NCBI GenBank assembly: GCA_022316685.1
Contig: JAKJHU010000136.1
Coordinates: forward strand, 1,240,001 to 1,304,000
Length of the DNA: 64,000 nucleotides
DNA from: Progne subis subis
Taxonomy: Eukaryota > Chordata > Aves > Passeriformes > Hirundinidae
Reading direction: 5' to 3'
In this document: piece by piece, positions 8,090 to 19,100 of the stretch
How positions within the stretch are numbered: position 1 is the stretch's first letter
Layout: every line of letters begins with the position of its first letter
The notes under the pieces: generated by a model
What the model was told of the DNA's origin: nothing
What the model saw: only the letters and a program-made list of their open reading frames with translations
Databases searched by the model: none
Program-made: the position numbers and the translations under genes

Positions 8090-8223
8090 GGAGGAGGAAG
8101 AGGAGGAAAAGGAGGAAGGCGAAGTAGGCGAAGGAAGGAGGAGCCGCCACCGCCGCTCCCCCCCCCGGGCCGGCGCTGGGGATGGTGTTGGCCACGGCAG
8201 CCGGGCCCTGACGCCGCGCTCAG
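8090..8223 (+). other. UBE2F: UBE2F exon 1 (untranslated), 5' end approximate
   Basis: Ends CTCAG followed by a strong donor gtacgt at 8224. The first residues of UBE2F are encoded in the next exon, so this exon is a leader. The 5' boundary is a guess; transcription could start up to 170 bases further upstream. It contains a nine-codon upstream open frame (8182-8211). Confidence 0.55.
8182..8211 (+). other. Upstream open frame in the UBE2F leader
   Basis: ATG at 8182 with G at -3 and G at +4, a strong initiation context, followed by eight codons and TGA (MVLATAAGP). It ends 12 bases before the exon 1 donor. The main start at 10024 has G at -3 but C at +4, a weaker context. It could dampen translation of the main frame. 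Confidence 0.45.
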
Positions 8224-10007
8224 GTACGTGCGGGGTGTCCCCCTTCGCTCAGCCCCCGGCTCGGACCTGGCTGCTCCCGCTGCCCCCACATCTGCCGGCC
8301 CTCCAGGCCTCGGCTCCCGCCGGGACCCAGGCCCCGCTCCCCCGCCGTCCCCGTGCCTTGCCCGGGGGCTTCCCTGGCTCCCGGGGGAGCTGGAGAAGGC
8401 TCCGACTCTTGCTCCCTTCCTTAGAAATAAGACCAGCACCTTTCCCTTCCTCCTCTGTCTTCTCGGTAAAGCTTTATCTGCGGTTTGTGGGTGCTTTTTT
8501 GCTATGTTTCATTAGAATTCGTGATACAGCCGAAGCGAATAATTTCTTTTCCAGGCTGGTCTCGCTGCTTTTGGGTTTCTTGGTTGTCTAGGACAAATTG
8601 TAAAGGTATTTAGGCATTTAGTGCCCATAGAAATTGAATTATTTGGAATCAGCGCCTAAATTATTGGTGGTATTTTTGAGGGGAGAGCTGTTCTGCACTT
8701 TACGTGTGTGTTTGTTTGTTTGTTTTCTTGTAATTTATGACCCCGTTCATGACTTTTCAGACCAGCCTCCCCTTCCCCTCTTTTAGCAGCTGTTGTCTTT
8801 TCCTTCTCCGGGGAAAAAATTGACTGTTTTGTTCTGCTTATTCTTTCTTTCTCCGGGGGAAAACCTACAGTTCTTTCATTTGAGCCAGCTGGAATTTACA
8901 TGTACCCTGAGCTGTACTTTTGTTTTTAAACATACGTCTCGAAGCTGACACACACATTACTTGTCAGCGTCAGGGAGCTTGACCTTCGTGTAGATCTCGC
9001 CAGTTTCCTACCGTTAGGGACTGTTGTCAAATGTATTCTTTCTTTTTTTTTCTTTTTTTTTTTTTAAGCTTTGCTGCTCACTTGTCCGTTAAGCTCTTCT
9101 CAGCCTCCAAGTAAAGATTATATCCTGGCTTTTTGCATTTCCCCTCCTTTATTTAGTTGTATTAATTCATATGACTTCAAGAATAAGCGCTTCCCCTGCC
9201 ATTTGAGCTGTTGGGGGCCTGAAGGGTTTGGGTTTTGTCAGCAGTGTTGGTTTCAGCCAAAATGTTAAAGAGGGAGGAATCGCCTTCAGCTGAGAGTAGG
9301 GTCAAGATATATTAAGCCGTGACAGGTTGGATGTTTTGGCTTCATGACTTTGGCATTCCGACCAGCTTTTACTGTAATTAGTTTATTGGTGTGGTTATTT
9401 TCTAGAGTGGATGGCTGGCACAGCAGAGGTATCTCTTCATTCCAGTTATTTGGTCTCTGTGTGTCAGGTTTTTGCCCTGTGAGGAGTTAGTGTTGTGCGG
9501 CTGTGTAGATAATTGCACTGTTTGCAGCCTCAGTCCCTTCCCTGTGCCCTGGGAGCTGTCTCAAAGCTCCCTTCCTAGTTAGAGAGTTGTTCCAGGAATC
9601 ACCCCCCTTTCTCTTTTTATTTTTTTTTATTTTTTTTCCTTTTGGCAGCCAAAAGGCAGCTGTGAACGTTAACCTGTGAGGTGTGGAGGGGGATGCCAGG
9701 GGTGTTTTCACAGCCGGACTTTTGATGGAGCAGTGTCAGGCAGTGAAGTTGGGTTGCAAACACTCGTGTAAGCCTGACCTCTGTCCAGAAAACTGAATTT
9801 CCTCTTGGCCTGATGCGCTGCAGCTCCCTCAGTATTCACAGCCCAAACAAGCTCATTCCTCAGCTGCCGAGGGCTCACCGCGCTGTCGCCTGTGTGCAGC
9901 AGCTCCGTGCTGACGATGGTCGTTCACTGCTCATTCAGCAGCCTTGACTTGTTTTCCTGCTCCCGCTGGTTGTCGGTGACTGTGGCCGCCCTCCCGTTGT
10001 GTTCCAG
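8224..10007 (+). other. UBE2F: UBE2F intron 1
   Basis: The first 200 bases are still CpG island. The rest is T-rich, with long T tracts near 9041-9065 and 9615-9640 and a (GTTT)4 run near 8710. No other gene recognised. Confidence 0.8.
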
Positions 10008-10141
10008 GTGGGAAGCAGCAGTGATGCTAACGCTGGCCAGCAAGCTGAAGCGGGATGATGGCGTCAGAGGGCCCCGTGCGTCCAACCCAGCGTCCGACTC
10101 CACTCGCAGGGTGTCTGTCCGGGACAAATTGCTCGTTAAAG
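10008..10141 (+). CDS. UBE2F: UBE2F exon 2, with start codon (residues 1-39 plus one base)
   Basis: Acceptor gttccag, 16 untranslated bases, ATG at 10024, donor gtgaaa. It encodes the E1/DCUN1D docking tail and the basic linker up to DKLLVK. Ends in phase 1. Confidence 0.95.
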
Positions 10142-13100
10142 GTGAAAGAATGTATTGAAATATGTTGGGATTAACCGGTTTGGGGGGTGTTGCCAGTAAA
10201 CGGCACTAAACCGCGTACAAATTCCTACAGGTGTTTTTCAAATGTCGTACAGGACACTTATTTTTATTGAATAGTGAAAATCGAAACAAGTGTCCTCCTT
10301 ACTCTGTTGAAAATTAGTCTGACATCAATTAAAATGTGATAAAAAATTACTACACAACTGTCACTGAACGTACAGGAGGGGAATGTCGACAGAAGCATAT
10401 TTACCTCGGTGGGAAGGTGGTTTTTGAGCAAAACCATAACTGCCTGTCGCAGGAAAAAACATCCTGACAAGTAACAACAGTGTTTCGGTGGTTTTAATGG
10501 CACGGGTCAGAGGCAGCTTTAAAAAGATTTAAAAAGCAACACAGGGAGAGACTTTGTAGGCCTGGAGTCACTATAAGTGTGAAATTGTGAATAATAAACC
10601 AGTCATAGTATTGCAGCGTGGTGTGTTTTAGGAAAGCTGCTGTAGGTTTTGACCAGCTGGTGGAGAAAAAGCCCCAAACCTACAGCTTGGCAGTTGTGAG
10701 TAAATGGGGTACTTAATGAGACAATAATTAATCTCTTAGAGTTAAATCAGGGGCAGCTCTTTCCTGCGCTTCGTTTTTTTTTGTAGCATAGATGATATTG
10801 TATTTAAATATTCACAGGTGCTGACAGCTTGCAGTTACTATGGATTTAAACTCAGGTTCACTCCCTCTGGTAATAGTTGAATGATAGTGGCGAAGGAATG
10901 CGTTGTTTGGGTTGGTGTTTCTGCTGAAGAGGATCAGTAGCAACAACTGCTGCTGTTGGTGATAAGCTGCTGCTATTGGGATTCGTGCCAGGCAGAGGAA
11001 ATTCCACATTTCCTCGGTCTTGTTTTGGAATGATTTGAGGTTGACAAGGCTGTAATTACCTGACTGATACTACCTAACTAGCACTGCATATGTTTTTTTT
11101 CCCTGAATTAGGGTAAATTCTGTCAGAAATCTGGAGCAAGGTGTCAGTGCAAATGCTGCTGCCTCAGTGCACTGGGAAGTGCCTCAGCTGGACTGTAGGA
11201 ATGTTATACCCACAGTTTTCTCTCTGTATTGTTTTAAGGACAGGGAATTTTTGTATGCTTTAAATCATGGTTGTGGTCACTCTTACACTTCCAATTTGGG
11301 GATCCTCATTTAACTTGAGTTCTGAGGGGGAAAGATTCAGGCAGGAGAAATAAGCTCTTTAAGCAGGCTAAGCTACAAAGCCAAATTACTAAATATATAT
11401 AATCTGAGATTTTCCCTAACCTGCAGGTATAGACTTGAGGGGAAGATAGCAGTGTGAAATAAATACCCTGCATGTGAGGCGCCAAAGAAATTTTATTCTA
11501 TCCTTAGAGTCATTATGTTTCTGAAAACCATACCCAAGTCTGCAGGGGAAGAAGAGAATGTAGTCTATAGAAGATTAGTACTGACATTGTAATTGCTGTG
11601 ACTGTGATAGCAAACCAGCTAAGTAAAGCAAAGTATTTTGAAAAACTGAGTAAAATGAAGTATTTAAACTAACTAAGTTAAAACTGAGTATTGAACAAGG
11701 CCCAGACTGACAAATGCTAGAAGCAAGTCAGTGCTCACATTGGCTCTGACAAGCACTGAGTGCTGGATACCAATCTGATTGTGCATGGAAGTTTCATCCC
11801 TACTGTGAAATGAGTGGTGTAGCTCACTTAAAGAGTCTCCATCAAAGGCCCTGGTGAAAATGTGCCTTAATACAAATTTTCAAAAGCACAACAAAGGTTG
11901 TTGGCAGGGTTTACGCTACTGCTTGCTGCGTGGATAATACATGTAAAGGAATATCAAATTAGAATCAGTTTAGAGTGATACATGCAGAGGCTGGAATGAA
12001 AAGAAGGGGAAAAAGGTAAAGGAGACTGGGTTGAGTCAGGACGTTCAGAGTGAAATCTGTTCCTTTCTAAACTGCTCAGAGAGGAGCCTCAGTGCAGCTG
12101 GACCCAGTCTCAGGCTTGCACTCAACAGTTATGTCTAAAAGATGTAGCAGAACTTAATCATAAAAGCATTTAAGTGTTGTATTGATTATTAATGAGCTGT
12201 AAACATAATGTAGATTGAAGTTAATAAGATGTGTACTGTTTCATAGTGTGTTCAAGTCAGTGCCCACACATACACAAAGGTGTATACAGATGTACACACA
12301 AACGTGCAAAGGTAACACACACATTTATGGATAGGCATGTATACATGGGAATACATAGTAAAAAATTTCCCCCAGAATCAATGTAGTCCTGTTAATTCCT
12401 TTTTGGGGATTACTAGGAATTTCCTGAAATTCAAGTGAGAATGATACCGTTCCACTCAGACTGTAATTCAGCTAAGGAACGTTCCAAAGCCATCAGGGAA
12501 TGACTGATTATTCCTACTCCCATCTCCCACCTTGTCCAGGCAGCAAGAGTTCCTGGTGCAGTTCAGGAATGCTTTGCCACCGAGCTCTCGTGCAAAGGCC
12601 AGGGCCTGGCAGGAGTTGCTGCGATTGCAGAGCAGGCCAGAGGTTGGGAGAGAGGATGCCATCACCACAATCACGATGCTCTCTCTCCCAAAAGAGCTGC
12701 AGGAGCAGCTGTCAGTCTGCTGAGGATGGTTTCTGCATGAAGTGGGAGCTGACAGGAGAAGCAGATCATTCCAGTGTAACGGCTGAAAGTGAGAGGGAAG
12801 CCCAGTGGGAAAGATTTGTTTGGGGTGTTCTGTTTTAAGCTGCTCAAGCTAAATGTAGACCATTTGTTTACAAAAGTTTCTAGAATTTGCTTCAGCACTT
12901 TAAGCTAGATAGCTGCAGCAGCATCTAGGATGTTGTGAGACTGAGTGGAGGTGAACTGCTGATGTTGGTGTTGTTTCTGGGTCGCGTGAAGATTGCAGGA
13001 AATGAGTTTGAACAGGAGGGCAGAGCTGCCTGCTGAGGGTGTGCAGTGATGCTGCTGCAGCTGGAGCAGCAGCAGTGCTTTTATGGGTTGTTTATGTGGA

Positions 13101-16100
13101 GCTGTAATAGCTGAACTGAGGCTGCGGTACAGGATCCCAAAGGCAGTAGGAGCCTGGAAGGATAACTACTGCGTGTTTTGGCTGGAGTTACAAGCAGATG
13201 ACAGTGGCAGAACGGGAGAAAGGCTCCATCAGGTCATTGTCCTGGCAACAAATTAGAAAATAATCTCTCCTGCATAAAAGAGCAGAAATCCTGGCCGTCA
13301 GCATGGGAGGAGGAGGAGGAGATGAGAAAAGGCCCAGAGTGTTCTGCCAGTGGTGAAGCACCACTGTCCTATTCCTGCTCCACAGTAAATTGGGGATAGT
13401 CTAATAAATCCTGGGTTGCAGATGGATGTCTGCCAGCTTTGCTAAGGGTATTGTCCAGACACAAACAGTAGTCTGTTTTTTTCTGGAGGTAAATTGCAGA
13501 CAGCCTTGTCTGAGTTGATAGAGAGTCCAGTCCAGGATCTCTGAAGGATGTGTTGTCACACTGATAGCCCTGCAGCCCTCAGCTGCGTTGTGTGCTCTGC
13601 CTGCTCAGTAGATCGGTGCAGTTTTGAGTGAGGTGATGACCACAACCCCAGCCACTGACAGGTGTAGGTGATGCTCACAGACTTGGAAAAACTTGGTGTA
13701 GACCAACTGCACGCTGCCTGAAAGTAGGAAAAATAAGTGCTAATTTAGGCAGTATGGATGTGAAGGAACATCTCAGTTTGAAATAGTGGTGTCAGGCACT
13801 AATCTTGACTTTATTGATGGACGCACGTTAAACAGGCTTTGTTCCACTTTCGGCGAAAAGCTGCTCTTAAAGTTCCCGTGCCCTTTGTTAGCTTCTCCTT
13901 AAGTTGTTCCTTTGACTGCTTACATCCAGCATTGCTACAGATCCAGGTATTAGTCTGAGATCAGATTTCAAGTCTCAGGACACTTGGGTTATTTTATGGA
14001 CATATTAAGAACTGGAAATCTCTCTGTCACTAAAGTTTTCTATGTAGGGAAGTAATTCTGAGTCATTTGGATGTTCTCTTCCAGCTGTAGAGAGAGTCTA
14101 GTAAAGCAGAGCTTTGTTCAAAATTGTGTGTGACTCATTTGTACATCTGTTTCCTCATATGCATTTTTACATTTGCATTTTCATCTAGGCTCAGTTGGAG
14201 AGTAAGGCCCTAATTCTTTAGGCCTAGCCCCCAAATTAAAATAGAGCAAGCAGTACAATTGCTTCAGCAGCTTTCATTTAGTTCTGTGCAGCAGAGGCAA
14301 TTTTTAATGTTCTATTCGTCTCTGAGGGGAGCTTCATTGAGCTGGGAGCAGGGGCCGCGTGACTGCTCCTCCGGGATGGCAAGCATGCAGTGCTGAACTT
14401 GAAAGGCAGATCCTTTCTGAGATTTACAGAAGGGCTGAGGACAAAGCAAAGTGGTGTTTAAGATGAATATTGCATGATGAAGGTGTCTGCTAGATTGAAG
14501 TGAAGATGGAGAGCGTGCCAGGATGGCAGCAGCAGCTCGTGGATCACAAAGATCGTCCCTTACGCTGCATTTTTGGTGCTGCACAGAAACTTCACTATTC
14601 AGTTTTGTATTACTGCTACTGCTTACTTTGATTGTGGCAACTTGAAATAACTTAATATATGTGAAAATGAGTTAACAAGGTTTGTTCCTCTGTTGTCTTC
14701 AATATCTGTGGCTTTTACGTCCATATTTATGTAACCAGAAAATATTCTATGTGTCCCTCTGCATAAGTCCTGAGGGAATGGAAGTGAGAAACTGGTGGTG
14801 AAAGTGAGGTGAATATCCATTGTAACCAAAAATGAGGGAAGCCATTTATTTTCTTTATTCAAGCCTTCAAAAATAGTAATATCCCTCCTCACAAAAACAG
14901 GTGAGGAGAGTTGAGACAGGAGAAAATACTTTTTTTTTTGCACTTGGTTTATATAGTTCAGAGGAGCTAAGTAGGAAATGCTGTAAAGATAGATAAGAAT
15001 TAGGAGGCAAACAGCATTTCTAGAATTAGTATTTAGAAAGTGGAATTTTTATTAGTGTGTTATTTAATCTTCATCTCTAGAAGTCTTAAAGAATGTAAAT
15101 TAAAGAGGGACCTAAAGAGGAGAGGAGGCTTTTTGAACAAAACCAGAGAGAAGTAATACTGCTGTGGATGAGAATGTTCACTTGAGGAAATAATGCTTTT
15201 ATTCAGTGTACTTAAAACTGAACTCCAGCAGGGAGCACAGAGCCTGATTTTTTCTTAGAAGATTTAGTAAACAAAGCTCTGCTGAGTTGTGATTTGGGGA
15301 GGTGAGGGAGCAGAGCAGTGGGGTTGTGGTGTGTGCGTTGAACATTCATAAACCTTGTCCACACAGGAGCGTTCCTATTTCTGTCTCGAGACCTGTCATG
15401 GGTAGGGAGAGTTATTGTTTGTGAAATCATTTATAAATAACTGTGGTTGCTTGTGTTAGGCTTAGAGGCAGCTCAGGAACTGTCCTGAAGAGAGAAAGGC
15501 TGAGACATGATCCGTTTGCATTCAACTCTTCCAGTGTTTGTGTTGGGTTTAAGTTTAAGCCTCGCCTTTTTTATGGTTTAAAGTAGCATTTGGAACTGTT
15601 CGAGCAAGTGTGTAAGGGGGTGAAGAGCAGGACTGTGCAAGGACACCTCCACTTGGGCTGCTCCTGCACCGGGTCACACAGGGTTTAGGGAACACCAGAT
15701 GGGCTCTTGGGAGTTTCCCGAGACTTGCATTTTCTGGTTGTCTCATCATCTTAATGGTGTGAATTTTGAGGCACTGATGCAGATTCTTCACAGAGCGGCC
15801 ATGAAAAGTAGTCAGACTGATTTTTCTTCACTGTTTAGCTGTAGTGATGGTCATTTCTTGGAAGAGGAGCTCCGAAAAACTTCAGGTTTATTCTTTAATT
15901 TAGTGAGTTCTTTAATATTGGAGCTCTGTTTGTCACTTCCATGCTTTGCTTATTTGCAGATCTGTTAAATAAGTTGGCAGCCTGCACAAGGGGTGTTTTC
16001 TTGCAGAGAATGCTCAATACTCAGGAGATACTGCTTTATGCAGAAAATGTGGAAGTTGAGACATCAGAAACCTTAATGGAGCTTGATTGCTCTGGTCAAA

Positions 16101-19100
16101 ATGTTTGGTTTCTGAGCTGCAACATACAAAAATGCGTTCTCATGTCAACTGTTGTCACTACCAAAGAGACACAGAATTTGGAAAACTCTCAAACACTGAG
16201 CTTTGGCCTTTTAAATGTGCTTGTTAATTGGTGAATCACCAATGTATGTTCACATGGCACGATTAATAGTAGCATCTGTTGCCTTACTTGCTGCTTTAAA
16301 CATTTAGATTATTGAAGCAGATCTCTATCTGCTTTGTCTTCATGGAGTTTCATTCTTAGTTTCAGTGGTTTGTCACAGAGTTCATTAGAAACCTCAATTT
16401 TGGGCCATTTGCCTTTGTTACCAAAACTTTAGTGTCACCGAGACACACAAAGCAATCAGTGCGTAGACAAGAAGGTCTTTGCAGTGCAGAGGTCCTTCAG
16501 ATTCCAGCTTACTGCTCTGAGAGCGGAGAGAGAAGGAAGAGGAAGAGACCTCTTTGTTTATTCTTTACTTCTTATACATTTGTAGGGTCTGGCAGAAGAT
16601 TGGCTTTTTGAGGTTTCCACCCCTCAGCCTCAGTGGCCAGACCAACTGTCAGTTACAGTTGTTTTTCAGGTTAGAAATATGCAAACAAAGGACAGAGAAT
16701 GAAAAACAAAGGATTTGTTTATGTTACATCTGTGGGAAAGGTAGAAAAACTGCTCTAGCATTGTACAGTAACTAAAAGATCTGATTCCATTATGAAATTC
16801 AAAAGGCTAAATAAAAAACTCAAAAAAACCCAGGGAAACACTTTAGTGTGGATTTATTCAGCACAGCATTCCCACCTGTTTGCACACCTTGAGAGAAGGA
16901 GCACAATGCTCCCTTCTCCTGGGTGTGAGCATTTTGTTTTCATGTTTTCACAAGAAAAAACTCATTCTTGTGCCAGAAAGAAGTGCAATTTGTGAACACA
17001 TTACAGGGAATTTTCACACTTCAGAGGAACTCTGGTGGTTGCACACCCTACTAAACCTTGGAGGAGGCAGAAATGAGGCTCTAGCTCAGCAGAGCTGCTC
17101 AGCTCAGCCCTTGCTGGGACTGAACGTGCTCTGCCCTTAAATGTCTCCCTTTTTTGGGATCAGGGAAAGGGCAGGCAGGATTCATCAAGCTGAACATCAC
17201 ACAAGCACAGAAAGCAATAAAGGAAAGCAGTCAACACACTGCTTAAAATAATTGAATCGGGTCCTAAACTTTGCACTCTAGTGAAGATTGGTGTGCCTCC
17301 TACTAGGAAGGGCTGGTGAATTCAAAGAAAGGAGTGAGGGAATAATCTTAAAAAAAGTTTTTATAGCTGCAGCCTTTGGGGGTTGCTTCTCACATCTTTT
17401 TTTATCAACCAGGAAGGGAAAATTGAAATAAAGTCCTTGATTACAGCTGAAATTACATTTTTGCATGTGTGTTTTGTGAAGACAGTACTTTAGCAAAAGT
17501 ATGGCTCCAGTGTTGTCTTTCAGTGCATGGCTTTGGTTAAATCAGCACTGGCTGCAAGTGTGGGATTTTAAAAGAGAGCAGTTGTGAATTTCTCTGGTAA
17601 GTGTGAAGCACAATGCTTCTGTTTTGGTGGTTTTTTCTCTTGGTGTAGTAGGCTGCAGATGCAGGGTGTGCCAAGCACAAGGGAGGTGGTGATGCCTTGG
17701 GAAGGCTGACCTGGAACAGAGACTGGACAGAGCTTGAAGCAGATATTCATTGAAGGGCCTTTAAGGACACACCTCAGGCAGGACAAGAGGCTGTACCCAA
17801 GGCAGACCCAAAATGGTCACAAAATGAACGGCTGGTCACGAGGTCTCACATTTTTGTAAGTTTTGGTCCTTTTGCATATTGGGGTTTAATTGTCCAATTA
17901 CAGCTTCAGGTTGTGAGGTCTCATCCGTCTTGTTCCTCCCTTCAGTCCACTGTTGTGTGTGCTTTTGGGCCTGAAATTTGTACTCATTGTCCTCGGTGTC
18001 CAGAGGAAAAGGATTTGTTTTGTCTCCCTGCTCTGTGCAGAGAGCTGAGTGACACTGAATGTGAGCTCAGAACTGCCCCCCTGGGCAGCACAGAACCTGA
18101 AAAACATGAAAGCTGAAACTTAGGGCATCAATGGGAGTCAGGTAAGCATCATTGCCAGTACAGAGAAGTGCCAGGTTTGGTAAGCATGGATGGCAGGAGG
18201 AGTTCTGGAGAGATAGTGAGAGTTGTGGTGGGATCAGTTTGGATTCAGTGCCAAGAATTCTGAATGACAATTTCCTTCAGATGTGTGTTTTTGAGAGTTG
18301 GTATTGAAATTTCTTGCATGTTGTCAGTCCAGATAAATGGGCTGTGCCTGTGGAGGCCTGAAAGCAAAGTTAGAAGTAGAAAATAAGACCACAGGAAAAA
18401 CCAAAAATATACTCAGTTTGATTTCCTAGGACTTCAGGAGCAGAGGAGGGACATACCTCGGTGTATCTCGTTCGAATGTAATTGAGAGTAAGTGTCTTGG
18501 TTTGAAAAAAGACAGTTGTCTGCTAAGGAGAGGCAAGCCTCTCCAGGAAATAAGGAATTCAAATCTTTCCCTCCGTGTTATTATAATTTAGAAGATTAAA
18601 AAAAAAACTTTCGGTCAGAGCTATGGGGAAAAGGAATAACAGTCCTTTACTAGTAAATATAACAGGACAGACAAACAACAACAGCACTTATAATAACAGT
18701 AAAACAGAACCAAGAACCCTGAGGGCAAACGGTGGAAAAGTCCGTCGCTGATGGCTGCAAGCTGGAAGCGATGGATTTGTCCTCAGCAGGCAGGGGGTGC
18801 CCCGGCAGGCAAAGTGGGCAGTGCCGGAGAACTCGCAGCGGCTGGACCCCGCGCTGACCCAAAATCCAGCAGGGTAACGAAGAAACTCCGAATTCCTGGG
18901 CACTCCAACAGATGATAGAATTCCCAGGACCAGACTCCTCCGTTAGCTGTGGACTCCAGGCAGCTACTCCGTAGCCCGACCGACCGTCCTCCCCGGGAAA
19001 ACCGAGAGAAAAGTCAGTCCTCCACCCTCTGCTCCCGGGAGCCTCCTCCCTCCCCCAAAACCAAGTGATCGACTTCTTTTGTCAGCTTAAGCACCCCTTA

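Larger units (their letters stand above)
7880..8223 (+). promoter_or_regulatory. UBE2F: CpG-island promoter of UBE2F
   Basis: Dense CpG sequence with no TATA box, as expected for a housekeeping gene. It contains two AACATGGCG elements, YY1-like (7931-7939 and 7972-7980, 41 bp apart), and two perfect TCTCGCGAGA palindromes (8026-8035 and 8069-8078). These are followed by a purine-rich GGA/GAA tract (8090-8145) with several ETS-type GGAAG cores. The exact transcription start is not visible; it probably lies between 7920 and 8100. Confidence 0.75.

Noticed and set aside
7890..8439. Minus-strand frames over the CpG island, as a divergent gene
   Set aside because: They are low-complexity translations of the purine tract and GC-rich DNA. 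No splice pattern or family similarity supports a divergent coding gene.
12532..12723. 63-codon frame in intron 2 as a possible exon or processed pseudogene
   Set aside because: Flanks are tag-like (tccagg) but the peptide matches no family I know, and adding it would not fit UBE2F, whose exons join perfectly without it.
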